Shown: positions 1 through 7,065, counted from the stretch's first letter. The stretch is 14,581 bases of DNA from Methanoregulaceae archaeon (GCA_028679325.1 JAJRBS010000177.1:1-14581), one strand, 5' to 3'. Made by a program: numbers and translations. The notes: generated by a model not told the origin, from the letters alone.

Positions 1-476
1 ACCGGCAATGAACCTGTCAGGTCTTCGAGCTCGACAATCCGGTGCCCGTTGGTGGTTGTCTTGGTGTCCATGACCAGACCCATCACCGTAGATGTCTCCT
101 GCCGGTATCTCGTGTTTCTCAACAGTCCCTCGATGGGGATCGGAGAAGAACGGGATCGGATGAGAGATCCCAACCGGGTGTAGCGATCACGGAAATAGTG
201 CAGGTAGTCGGGGATAGTGCCCGCGTGTCCAGATGATCCGGAACTCCCCTTCACAACTTCATACCGTGTATCGGTGGAAAAACGGTTTCCATCCCGGTCG
301 GTCACCACGCCCGGTATATGTTTTACCGATACGACAACGGTATCGCCTGGAAGGCTCTCGAGGATCTGCTCGATGAGGCGGGGGTCGTCTCGCTCAGAGA
401 GATATTTCACGACGTCTGGATGGACCTGCAGCTGTGTGTCGAGGAAGCGCCGGACTATCATCTGGGCATCGAGCAT
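1..476 (-). CDS. polB: DNA polymerase II (PolD) small subunit DP1, N-terminal part, cut by the window edge
   Basis: The frame is open from the ATG at 476 to the left edge, about 158 codons without a stop, so only the N-terminus is present. It begins MLDAQMIVRRFLD. Around residues 91-110 it has YLHYFRDRYTRLGSLIRSR, and near residues 143-157 NGHRIVELEDLTGSLP; these are what I recognise from the archaeal PolD small (exonuclease) subunit at the N-terminal helical region and the start of its OB fold. The calcineurin-like 3'-5' exonuclease domain would lie beyond the edge. DP1 pairs with the large subunit DP2 to form the replicative polymerase of euryarchaea. The gene is divergent from the signal peptidase gene, with 110 bases between starts. 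No convincing Shine-Dalgarno sequence precedes the ATG. The assignment rests on recalled family sequence and is fairly secure. Confidence 0.85.
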   Translation of the reverse strand, partial: MLDAQMIVRRFLDTQLQVHPDVVKYLSERDDPRLIEQILESLPGDTVVVSVKHIPGVVTDRDGNRFSTDTRYEVVKGSSGSSGHAGTIPDYLHYFRDRYTRLGSLIRSRSSPIPIEGLLRNTRYRQETSTVMGLVMDTKTTTNGHRIVELEDLTGSLP

Positions 477-586
477 GCTTGATACTATATTGCCATTTCC
501 GGTATTCTGTTTTTGCATCCGTGAAAGGCAGTTGTGTGCAGATCGCGATTACTTATTACGGACAAGAACGAATACGGGTAAGGATC

Positions 587-1483
587 ATGGCAGTCCCTGA
601 AGACAAGAACGAGAGTGCGGGTTTCATGAGCCGTTTTCTGACCAGCGAAACCCCGGCTGTTGTTTTCGCCCGGGAGATCCTCTGGGTGCTTGCCGTCGTG
701 GCGGGAATTGCTCTCTTCCTCTTTCTTGTTTCAGGAACATGGCCAGCGGTGGTCACTATCGAATCCGAGAGCATGGTCCCTCACATGAATGTCGGGGATC
801 TGGTATTCGTGGTGGATGCCAACCGGTACGGGGACCTTCAGACCTGGGAAAGCGGAAAAGAGACCGGATACACGAAGTTTGGAGACTATGGAGATGTCCT
901 TATCTATGAACCGAACGGGGCGAAAGGTTCTCTCATTCCGGGAATAGGAGGAGGAGTCCATCCCATTATCCACAGGGCAATGGCTGCGACGGCCGGATCG
1001 GCTCCGATCCCGGTCTACTATTACTTCTATCAGGGATTGAGCAGTCCCTCTTCCTATCTCCCGGTCATGATCATCAACGGCGCATGGACCCTTGAAGACG
1101 GCACAGTCGTGGCCCGGATTGAGAATGGCGTCATTGTACCTGATCGGGCAAACATCACACCAGAACAGGGATATATCGTTCAATCTACCCAAATCGCGGG
1201 AAATTCCGGTTATATTACGAAAGGTGACAATAATGTCCGGAGTGACCAGGGATCGTATCTCAACAGAAATGAAATCGGGATCATTCAGCCCGTCAAGGAT
1301 GAGTGGATCGTCGGAAAGGCGCTTTTTGCCATACCCCTCGTCGGGTATATCCCTCTCAACATCGTTCCCGTCGCCATCATTCTGATAGCACTCATGCTGA
1401 TCTACGAGTACTACCAGCGCACGAAGAAACAGGATAAACAGGCCGGGAAAAAACAAACGACGAAGAAAAAACGACAGGGATGA
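587..1483 (+). CDS. Signal peptidase I, archaeal/Sec11 type (S26B), with a large insertion
   Basis: A 298-residue membrane protease that would remove signal peptides from exported proteins on the outer face of the membrane. A hydrophobic segment at about 30-50 is followed by the S26 box ESESMVPHMNVGD, with predicted nucleophile Ser62. PIIHR places His129 where Sec11-type enzymes use His instead of the bacterial Lys. The third box, TKGDNN at 211-216 with Asp220, fits the same family. A second membrane segment spans about 247-273 and a lysine-rich tail ends the protein. The start at 587 is chosen because AAGGATC precedes it and because upstream sequence overlaps the promoter zone of the divergent polymerase gene. 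Between His129 and TKGDNN lie about 80 residues, longer than I expect for compact Sec11-like enzymes. The target could be ordinary preproteins or a special subset. Confidence 0.87.
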   Translation: MAVPEDKNESAGFMSRFLTSETPAVVFAREILWVLAVVAGIALFLFLVSGTWPAVVTIESESMVPHMNVGDLVFVVDANRYGDLQTWESGKETGYTKFGDYGDVLIYEPNGAKGSLIPGIGGGVHPIIHRAMAATAGSAPIPVYYYFYQGLSSPSSYLPVMIINGAWTLEDGTVVARIENGVIVPDRANITPEQGYIVQSTQIAGNSGYITKGDNNVRSDQGSYLNRNEIGIIQPVKDEWIVGKALFAIPLVGYIPLNIVPVAIILIALMLIYEYYQRTKKQDKQAGKKQTTKKKRQG

Positions 1484-1515
1484 ATTCCGGATAAAAGCAG
1501 GATTTCACGAGGCAT

Positions 1516-1540
1516 CTGCCTGTCTTTGAGGCCCAGGCAG
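1516..1540. other. Inverted repeat between convergent genes
   Basis: CTGCCTG at 1516-1522 and CAGGCAG at 1534-1540 form a perfect 7-base-pair stem with an 11-base loop. It sits in the 61-base gap between the convergent signal peptidase and radical SAM genes, so it could shape the 3' ends of both transcripts. No strong T-run follows on the plus strand; on the minus strand a TTTT lies further downstream. A terminator role is only inferred. Confidence 0.4.
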
Positions 1541-1544
1541 TGTG

Positions 1545-2492
1545 TTAAGGAGGGCACGAGTAAAAAATCCCTCTCTCCTCCTTTTTCTCGGTGACCGGGA
1601 ACCTTGCCCCTATCACACGGAGGATCTTCAGGACTTCCCGCCGGTTCAGCCCTGTTACGTCAATGATATCTTCAAGAGTTGAAGGCCTTTTCTGCAGCAG
1701 GTCATGGACCATCATCACGGAATCTGTCCACTCGGGAACCGGAATACAGCGGAAAGAGCCAGGGATCACAGGTTCAACGGATTCGACACCAGCGAGCCCG
1801 AGCATATCCCGGACCTTCCGGAGCTCCCCCGGCGAAGCAGGCCTGACCCAGGATTCCGTTCCGGGACGATCAAGGGTATTGAGCTGCACCCTGTCCGGGT
1901 GTATCTGCCGTATGGCCTTCCGGAGAGCTTCCAGTTCAGTCTTCGTGGTATTGATCCCCGGTATGATAAAAATCTCGAGCCATATCTCACCCGTATAGTC
2001 CTTCCTGAACTGTTCGATTCCGGCAATGATCAACTCGACAGGCAGGCCCGGGGCGGGCCGGTGGATACGGCGGTATGTCTCCTCAATAGCCGATGAGAGC
2101 GTAGGGAGAACAATATCGGCCTCGAGGAGGTCCCTTCGGACATCTTCTTTCCAGAGGAGGGTTCCATTGGTCAGGACGGCCACCCGGTAGGAAGGTAAAC
2201 GTTCCTTGAGATAGCGGATGCACATTCCGATGGAGAGCGAGAGGGTGGGTTCGCCGGAACCAGAGAAGGTGATATAGTCAAGGACAGGAGACCGGGAGAG
2301 GTAATCCTCGAGCTCGTCGAGCACCTCCTCCACCGGAAAGAATTCCTCCCGCTCGAGAACTACCTTCGTGGTGTCACCGCATTCGCAGTAGACGCAGTCA
2401 AAGCTGCAGACCTTGAAGGGGACCAGGTCCACACCGAGCGATCTTCCGAGACGCCGTGAGAGAACGGGTCCGAAAAGATGAGAATAGCGCAT
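1545..2492 (-). CDS. Radical SAM protein (COG0731-like) with C-terminal winged helix
   Basis: A 315-residue radical SAM enzyme of unknown substrate. The cluster motif CSFDCVYC gives Cys29, Cys33 and Cys36 (CX3CX2C), with an additional Cys38. FSGSGEPTL at about 76-84 is the SAM-contacting GGEP-type motif, and LTNGTLL follows near 107-113. The core resembles the COG0731 group related to tRNA wyosine-type enzymes, but I cannot tie it to a wyosine reaction. From about residue 257 to the end it changes to a helix-turn-helix-like region (TLEDIIDVTGLNRREVLKI, then a beta-wing-like EKKEERGIFY), consistent with a winged helix that might bind nucleic acid or a partner. It begins 25 bases after the DUF1805 gene on the same strand, so the two are probably cotranscribed. 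Its stop is convergent with the signal peptidase gene. Confidence 0.85.
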   Translation of the reverse strand: MRYSHLFGPVLSRRLGRSLGVDLVPFKVCSFDCVYCECGDTTKVVLEREEFFPVEEVLDELEDYLSRSPVLDYITFSGSGEPTLSLSIGMCIRYLKERLPSYRVAVLTNGTLLWKEDVRRDLLEADIVLPTLSSAIEETYRRIHRPAPGLPVELIIAGIEQFRKDYTGEIWLEIFIIPGINTTKTELEALRKAIRQIHPDRVQLNTLDRPGTESWVRPASPGELRKVRDMLGLAGVESVEPVIPGSFRCIPVPEWTDSVMMVHDLLQKRPSTLEDIIDVTGLNRREVLKILRVIGARFPVTEKKEERGIFYSCPP

Positions 2493-2517
2493 GAGAAGCA
2501 GTGAACGACCTTCGTTT

Positions 2518-2820
2518 TCAGGAGAGGCGATCGAGTGCCTCCTTGCCGCTCATGCCGACCTGGATCCCCATAGCAGCTGCTCCTGAATTAGCCTCGCTGA
2601 TCTCTCCCGATAGGAGGTCGCTTAGTGTTGCTACGGAGGGAGAGCCAACAGGACGGACGCGTGCTGCCGGGTAACCGAATTTTTCAAGCGCTCTGACATC
2701 AAAAGCCCCACAGCCAACCATGCCCCGCCGGGCAACACCCCAGACCAGGTTGACAGGGCCTATGGGTACCACGTAGCCGGAAGCTTCCGAGTTATTCAAC
2801 TGTATTCGTTCCTGCAACAT
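2518..2820 (-). CDS. DUF1805 family protein
   Basis: A 100-residue protein matching the small DUF1805 fold: VNLVWGVARRGMVGCGAFDV at about 23-42, then EKFGYPAARV, and a typical ending GIQVGMSGKEALDRL. The family is widespread in methanogens and some Firmicutes, and I know of no established biochemical role. The ATG at 2820 is chosen because GGGAGGGTG (complement of 2829-2837) lies 8 bases upstream and family members begin here; a longer frame to 2934 would run into the divergent cofH start and has no family similarity. It precedes the radical SAM gene by 25 bases in the same direction, suggesting a shared function. Its ribosome-binding site is the 3' arm of a perfect hairpin, described separately. 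Confidence 0.85.
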   Translation of the reverse strand: MLQERIQLNNSEASGYVVPIGPVNLVWGVARRGMVGCGAFDVRALEKFGYPAARVRPVGSPSVATLSDLLSGEISEANSGAAAMGIQVGMSGKEALDRLS

Positions 2821-2828
2821 TTTATCCA

Positions 2829-2847
2829 CACCCTCCCTGTTGGGAGG
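2829..2847 (-). promoter_or_regulatory. Hairpin covering the Shine-Dalgarno site of the DUF1805 gene
   Basis: Read on the minus strand, CCTCCC (complement of 2842-2847), loop AACA, then GGGAGG (complement of 2832-2837) form a perfect 6-pair GC-rich stem with a tetraloop. The 3' arm is the ribosome-binding site itself, GGGAGGGTG, 8 bases before the ATG at 2820. The 5' arm resembles the 16S rRNA anti-Shine-Dalgarno CCTCC. If transcribed, the helix would mask the site. A DNA operator role for the same inverted repeat is also possible. Confidence 0.5.
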
Positions 2848-2917
2848 CAGCGACGCATAAAGACACGGGTCACATGGTTTATGTAGTCCGGGATCGTTTC
2901 TTCCCATTGAGACTGAA

Positions 2918-4036
2918 TTGACAGAAAAGGACAACCCTGCAGGCCGGCGGCAGGAGGATCTTTACGGTATTCTTGACCGGGTCCTGGAAGGACATCGACT
3001 CTTCGAAGAGGAAGCGGTAATCCTGTTCGAAGTTCAGGATCGTAGAATTTGGGAGATAGCGAGTGCAGCCGATAAAAAAAGAGAGATGACCGTCGGGAAC
3101 CAGGTTACCTATGTCCGGAACCAGAATATCAATGTCACGAACTACTGTATCAACACCTGCGGTTTTTGTGGTTTTTCAAAAAAACCAGGAGATAAGGAAG
3201 GGTTCCTGCACAGTATGGAGGAGATCCGGAGGAAGACCGGGCAGGCAAGGAGCCGGGGAGTTACCGAGATCTGCACGGTGAGTGGCCTGCACCCGGATTT
3301 CGATGCCGGGTCATATGAACGGATCTTCTCCGTTATTCACGAGGCCGCACCGGAAGTCCATATCCATGCCAGTAACCCCATGGAGGTTGCATATGCCGCC
3401 AGGAAGAGCGGTATTTCCACCCGGGAGGTTCTCCGGATGATGAAAGAGGCCGGCCTGGGGTCGCTCTGCGGGACAGCTGCCGAGATACTGGTGGATGAGG
3501 TTCGGGACCTGATCTGCCCGGGGAAGATCCTGACAGACGAATGGATCCGTATCATCAGGGAGGCTCATAGTCTTGGGATCAAGACAACGGCCACCATCAT
3601 GTACGGCCATTGCGAAAGTGTCCACGACCGTGTCCGGCACCTGAGCGTCATCCGGAAGATACAAGACGAGACGGGAGGGTTTACTGAATTCGTCCCTCTC
3701 TCTTTCATCCACATGAACACCCCCCTTTACCGGAATGGCCTGGCCCGTGCTGGAGCAACGGGGCGGGAGGATCTGCTGATGACTGCTGTATCCCGCCTTT
3801 TTCTCGATAATGTGGACCATATTCAGGTCTCATGGGTAAAGACGGGAATAAAAATGGCACAGCTCGGCCTTGTATCAGGTGCAGACGATCTGGGAGGTAC
3901 AATGTTCGAGGAGAGTATCTCAAAAGGTGCCGGTGCCCGGAATACAGATTACCTCGACCCCGCGGAGATGGAAAGGATCGCCCTGGATATCGGACGCCCT
4001 CTCAGGCAGCGGACCACCCTCTATAACCTCCTTTAA
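2918..4036 (+). CDS. cofH: 5-amino-6-ribitylamino-uracil--L-tyrosine transferase CofH (Fo synthase subunit 2)
   Basis: A 372-residue radical SAM enzyme that joins tyrosine to 5-amino-6-(D-ribitylamino)uracil, the step before CofG forms the deazaflavin Fo of coenzyme F420. The cluster motif is NYCINTCGFCGF with Cys77, Cys81 and Cys84 (CX3CX2C). Family motifs follow in order: ASNPMEV near 151-157, GTAAEILVDEVR near 185-196, ATIMYGH near 226-232, EFVPLSFIHMNTP near 255-267, and GADDLGGTMFEE near 337-348. The start is a TTG at 2918: it is the only standard start between the in-frame stop at 2858-2860 and the first ATG (codon 57), and the N-terminal helix belongs to the family. No good Shine-Dalgarno site is seen. 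No cofG lies beside it, so the partner must be elsewhere. MqnE/MqnC-type enzymes are more distant alternatives. Confidence 0.93.
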   Translation: MTEKDNPAGRRQEDLYGILDRVLEGHRLFEEEAVILFEVQDRRIWEIASAADKKREMTVGNQVTYVRNQNINVTNYCINTCGFCGFSKKPGDKEGFLHSMEEIRRKTGQARSRGVTEICTVSGLHPDFDAGSYERIFSVIHEAAPEVHIHASNPMEVAYAARKSGISTREVLRMMKEAGLGSLCGTAAEILVDEVRDLICPGKILTDEWIRIIREAHSLGIKTTATIMYGHCESVHDRVRHLSVIRKIQDETGGFTEFVPLSFIHMNTPLYRNGLARAGATGREDLLMTAVSRLFLDNVDHIQVSWVKTGIKMAQLGLVSGADDLGGTMFEESISKGAGARNTDYLDPAEMERIALDIGRPLRQRTTLYNLL

Positions 4037-4093
4037 AAGAGTTCTCCGTGGGGAGTGGTAAGGAATAAAAACCGGCAAGAAGGGCCAGATACG

Positions 4094-4100
4094 AAAAAAA
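4094..4100 (-). terminator. T-run terminator after the flavoprotein operon
   Basis: Seven T residues on the minus strand begin 7 bases past the stop codon of the iron-sulfur flavoprotein gene. Archaeal RNA polymerase terminates at such T-rich tracts without needing a hairpin. The run lies in the 70-base gap facing the convergent cofH gene. Confidence 0.5.
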
Positions 4101-4106
4101 GAGGGA

Positions 4107-4658
4107 TTAATCGACGGGCTTGAGGAGCTTGACGATCTTATCCCCCAGTTCATCTGCACGTTTCAGGGCGCGGGTATCCTTGAGAATATCGCCTTCCAGG
4201 TAGCCCTTTCCCCGTACACCCCCCAGATAAGAGAACTCATGACTGCTGAGGAATCCTTCAAGCGTCTCAATGGTACGGGCCCCCCCCTTGTTTGCACAGA
4301 CTGCGACAGCCACGGCTTTGCGGCCGGCTAGTCTCCGGTTATGGTAGAGTGAATAACTCCGGTCTATGAAATTCTTGAGATGACCGCAGACATCATAGTA
4401 ATAGGTCGGGGAGCCGATGACAAGTACTTCGGAATCAAGCACCTTTTTCATGATCTCATCCCAGTCATCATTCTGGACAACACACCAGGCCTTCTCTTTG
4501 CATTTCTCGCAACCGAGGCAGGGGTTGATCTTTTTTCCAGCAAGGGAGACAAACTCAGTCTTCAGTCCCGCCATCTCGCACCGGTCGAGAATCAGTCTCA
4601 CCAATTGTGCCGTATTCCCGTCTTTCCGCGTGCTTCCCGAGATACCAAGCACCGTCAT
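4107..4658 (-). CDS. Iron-sulfur flavoprotein (Isf-like, flavodoxin/NADPH-dependent FMN reductase fold)
   Basis: A 183-residue soluble electron-transfer protein. The N-terminal VLGISGSTRKDGNT is the FMN phosphate-binding loop. CLGCEKCKEKAWC gives Cys47, Cys50, Cys53 and Cys59 (CX2CX2CX5C), the compact 4Fe-4S motif of methanogen Isf proteins, and GSPTYYYDVCGHLKNFIDR at 82-100 is the second flavin-contacting region. Isf proteins bind FMN and one cluster and are linked to electron transfer from ferredoxin to O2 or H2O2 detoxification in methanogens; that role is inferred here. The ATG at 4658 fits the family N-terminus; an in-frame GTG at 4673 would add five residues and lies only 6 bases after the DUF123 stop. 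It is the last gene of a three-gene minus-strand operon and is followed by a T-run. Confidence 0.88.
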   Translation of the reverse strand: MTVLGISGSTRKDGNTAQLVRLILDRCEMAGLKTEFVSLAGKKINPCLGCEKCKEKAWCVVQNDDWDEIMKKVLDSEVLVIGSPTYYYDVCGHLKNFIDRSYSLYHNRRLAGRKAVAVAVCANKGGARTIETLEGFLSSHEFSYLGGVRGKGYLEGDILKDTRALKRADELGDKIVKLLKPVD

Positions 4659-4679
4659 ATTCGTGTACTGCACGTATGA

Positions 4680-5114
4680 CTAATTGATTGTTTTGATGTC
4701 TGCAGAAAGCCCGAGGGACAGAATAACGGAAAGGACATCGTCTCTGGGATCTTCCGGGTAGAAAAAGAGATGAGACGGGCATCTGCAGTCGCTGCACCCA
4801 AAACCAGGGCAGGGCCTCCCTGACAGCGAAGATGCAACATGACATTCCGTTTCAGGATCGTGGCCTGGTATGCACACTGCTGCTTCCAGATTGAACGCCG
4901 GGCTGGAGAGGAGGTGATCGATGTGCCAGGTTGGCGATGGAACTCCCCTCTTGAAGACCCGGACGTGCCGACGCACCCTGGCAAAACCTCCCGGACCCTG
5001 TGCCGATCCGCAGTAGACATACCATCCCTGGGGAAACCAGGTATCTCCAAGGGAACCGATTGTGATGTACGACTCCCGGCCAGCGAGAATCAGGCAGTAA
5101 GAGCCTTTATCCAT
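4680..5114 (-). CDS. DUF123 domain protein (Uri superfamily, GIY-YIG-like nuclease)
   Basis: A 144-residue protein of the DUF123/COG1833 group, related to GIY-YIG nucleases and common in archaea. GSYCLIL at 4-10 is the first strand, and the segment at about 20-50 has WFPQGWYVYCGSAQG followed by PGGFARVRRH, the counterparts of the GIY-YIG core and its basic helix. TWHIDHLLS follows at 62-70. GCSDCRCPSHLFFY at 106-119 is the family's cysteine-rich end and may hold a metal. Nuclease action is a family-level prediction; no substrate is known to me. The ATG at 5114 overlaps the end of the metallo-beta-lactamase gene by 8 bases, indicating translational coupling, and the flavoprotein gene begins within about 22 bases of its stop. 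Confidence 0.85.
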   Translation of the reverse strand: MDKGSYCLILAGRESYITIGSLGDTWFPQGWYVYCGSAQGPGGFARVRRHVRVFKRGVPSPTWHIDHLLSSPAFNLEAAVCIPGHDPETECHVASSLSGRPCPGFGCSDCRCPSHLFFYPEDPRDDVLSVILSLGLSADIKTIN

Positions 5115-5709
5115 AGCCGCTCTTCAGGAGTTCGACCGCAGCGGCGATATGCCGGTGACCGTTCTTTTCCACCGGAGAACCGTGCCCCGGATAGAGACCT
5201 TCAACAGGCAATCGCGCCAGGCGTTCGAGAGAGAGTTCCAGGGCGTTTGGGTCGCCTCCGGGAAAATCGAACCTTCCAAAACAACCGTCAGAAAAGACAG
5301 TGTCCCCGGAGATGAGGGCTTTTTCATCTTCAAGGTAAAGACAGATGCTTCCTGCGGTGTGTCCTGGCGTGTGCAGCACCTGAAGAGGCCCAACCCTCTC
5401 CCCGTCCTCAATGAGACGATCGGGCTTGATACCAGCGGCCCTTTCCCCGAAGTGCGTGGAGAGGCTGAATGCCTCATCCATGAGACCGGGGGCATCTGCG
5501 GCATGGATGACGACCTTCGCACCACAGAGATGGGCGATCTCCTTCAGGTGTGCGGTATGATCATGGTGACAGTGGGTCAGCACGATGATGTCGATCTGTT
5601 CTCTGAACGGTTGCACATCGGACGGAAGAACTCCCGCATCTATCAGAACGTTACCAACCACAAACGCATTCCCCTGATATCCCCTCCCGGGGATCCAGTT
5701 CACAGGCAT
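5107..5709 (-). CDS. Metallo-beta-lactamase fold hydrolase (glyoxalase II-like)
   Basis: A 200-residue MBL-fold hydrolase. The metal motif THCHHDH gives His46, His48, Asp50 and His51. Further ligands are His117 in HTPGHTAG, the bridging Asp136 in SGDTVF, and His176 in YPGHG. The complete ligand set and the GDTVFSDGCFGRFDFPGGD stretch fit the binuclear glyoxalase II-like class of thioester or related hydrolases; the real substrate is unknown. The start at 5709 (MPVNWIPGRGYQGNAFVV) gives the normal family N-terminus; the longer open frame upstream is antisense to thiC and was not used. It heads a minus-strand operon with the DUF123 and flavoprotein genes and is divergent from thiC with only 34 bases between starts, so the promoters of both must lie in or overlap that gap. 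Confidence 0.88.
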   Translation of the reverse strand: MPVNWIPGRGYQGNAFVVGNVLIDAGVLPSDVQPFREQIDIIVLTHCHHDHTAHLKEIAHLCGAKVVIHAADAPGLMDEAFSLSTHFGERAAGIKPDRLIEDGERVGPLQVLHTPGHTAGSICLYLEDEKALISGDTVFSDGCFGRFDFPGGDPNALELSLERLARLPVEGLYPGHGSPVEKNGHRHIAAAVELLKSGYG

Positions 5710-5743
5710 GCATACTATTAAGGAAAGCATCCCACTTTTTTGT

Positions 5744-7018
5744 ATGCGTACCCTCATCCAGGATTGTGTCGCCGGAATTCCTCCGGTTGTTGAAACGGCA
5801 GCACGCCAGGAAGGGCTGAATCCCCGGGACATGGCCCGGGCAGTTGCCAGGGGGCATGTAGTCATCCCTGCCAATCCGCGACGTCCCCATCGCATCTGTG
5901 CCATTGGTGAAGACTGCCGTGTGAAGATAAACGTCAATATCGGGACTTCGGGGGACAGGTGCGATCCCGAGCTTGAACGGCAGAAAGGAATGGCCGCCAT
6001 TGCCCAGGGAACCGATACCCTGATGGACCTCTCAACAGGGGGGGATATCCGGGCCATCCGGGAGATGATCCTCTCCCTGGATATTCCGGTAGGGACGGTC
6101 CCGATATACGAAGCTGTCCGCAAGGCTGGAAATGCAGGGGATGTGGATGCCGATCTGCTCTTTTCGGTCATCAGGGAGCACTGCAGGGACGGAGTGGATT
6201 TCCTGACCCTTCATTGCGGTGTAAATCGTGAGGCGCTCGCAGCGCTCCACTCCGATCCACGGATACTCCCCGTGGTCTCCCGCGGTGGAGCCTTTCATGT
6301 GGCCATGATGGCCCACTCCGGCCAGGAAAACCCGCTGTTTGCGGAATTCGATTACCTCCTTGAGATACTCGCCGAATACGATGTGGTCGTAAGCCTCGGT
6401 GACGGCATGAGGCCGGGTTGTCTCCAGGATGCAGATCGGCATGCAAAAACGGTGGAATACCTGAATCTGGGGAGGCTTGCACAGAGGGCACTCTCTGCGG
6501 GTATCCAGCGGATGATTGAAGGCCCCGGCCACATCCCCCTCGACCAGGTCGGTTATAATATCCGTGTCATCAAGGAGCTCTCAAACGACGCCCCCCTCTA
6601 TCTCCTCGGTCCCCTGGTTACGGATATCGCTCCGGGATATGATCACGTCGTAGCGACTATCGGAGGAGCGGTGGCAGCCATGCATGGGGCAGATTTTCTG
6701 TGCATGGTCTCCCCCAGTGAACACCTATCTCTCCCTGATGTGAGTGACATCATTGAAGGTACACGTGTTGCACGGGTCGCAGCCCATGTCGGAGACACGG
6801 CGCGAAAGAAGGAAGGGTACAAGATGCCGAGGGAGCGGCAGATGGCTGAGGCGAGGAGGAATCTCGACTGGGCCGAGCAGTTCAGGCTTTCTCTCTTCCC
6901 CGATGTAGCCAAAAAAATACATGCCCGGGATTCTTCGGGTGATACCTGCTCGATGTGCGGGGATCTCTGTGCGGTGAAGATGATGCGTGAACTCTTCGAA
7001 TCCGGGAAAAAGAAGTGA
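5744..7018 (+). CDS. thiC: Phosphomethylpyrimidine synthase ThiC
   Basis: A 424-residue unusual radical SAM enzyme that rearranges aminoimidazole ribotide (AIR) into hydroxymethylpyrimidine phosphate for thiamine. Family signatures include VNIGTSGDRCD at about 64-74, LHCGVN at 156-161, SRGG at 179-182, EGPGH at 259-263 (His263) and SPSEHL at 323-328 (His327), the two His being the expected metal ligands. The C-terminal cluster motif is TCSMCGDLC, with Cys402, Cys405 and Cys409. Its CX2CX3C spacing is one shorter than the bacterial CX2CX4C; I believe this is common in the shorter archaeal ThiC proteins but cannot check. The ATG at 5744 is preferred over 5708: it gives the family N-terminus, and a TATA-like ACTATTA about 27 bases upstream fits a leaderless or nearly leaderless mRNA. 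It shares AIR with PurE, encoded convergently next to it. Confidence 0.94.
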   Translation: MRTLIQDCVAGIPPVVETAARQEGLNPRDMARAVARGHVVIPANPRRPHRICAIGEDCRVKINVNIGTSGDRCDPELERQKGMAAIAQGTDTLMDLSTGGDIRAIREMILSLDIPVGTVPIYEAVRKAGNAGDVDADLLFSVIREHCRDGVDFLTLHCGVNREALAALHSDPRILPVVSRGGAFHVAMMAHSGQENPLFAEFDYLLEILAEYDVVVSLGDGMRPGCLQDADRHAKTVEYLNLGRLAQRALSAGIQRMIEGPGHIPLDQVGYNIRVIKELSNDAPLYLLGPLVTDIAPGYDHVVATIGGAVAAMHGADFLCMVSPSEHLSLPDVSDIIEGTRVARVAAHVGDTARKKEGYKMPRERQMAEARRNLDWAEQFRLSLFPDVAKKIHARDSSGDTCSMCGDLCAVKMMRELFESGKKK

Positions 7019-7058
7019 TAACAAACAGAAGGTGATTCTGCAGATCGGTTCACTGAAG

Positions 7059-7065
7059 AAAAAAA
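7059..7065 (-). terminator. T-run terminator after purE
   Basis: Seven T residues on the minus strand lie about 60 bases past the purE stop, in the 105-base gap between convergent thiC and purE. A small inverted repeat, CCGGT at 7078-7082 with ACCGG at 7091-7095, lies between the purE stop and the T-run. Confidence 0.4.

Noticed and set aside
217..600. Plus-strand open frames in the first 600 bases
   Set aside because: They are shadows of the minus-strand PolD small-subunit gene, whose frame runs unbroken to the window edge.
731..1456. 241-codon open frame on the minus strand
   Set aside because: It lies wholly antisense to the signal peptidase gene, has no recognisable domain, and its composition reads as a shadow of the coding strand.
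2821..2934. Longer start for the DUF1805 gene
   Set aside because: It would overlap the cofH start and lacks family similarity, whereas the ATG at 2820 has a strong ribosome-binding site.
4044..4055. Small hairpin CTCC-GTGG-GGAG after cofH
   Set aside because: Only four pairs and no following T-run on the plus strand, so it is not supported as a terminator.
5710..6171. N-terminal extension of the metallo-beta-lactamase frame
   Set aside because: The extra 154 residues are antisense to thiC and unlike any MBL protein; the family N-terminus begins at 5709.
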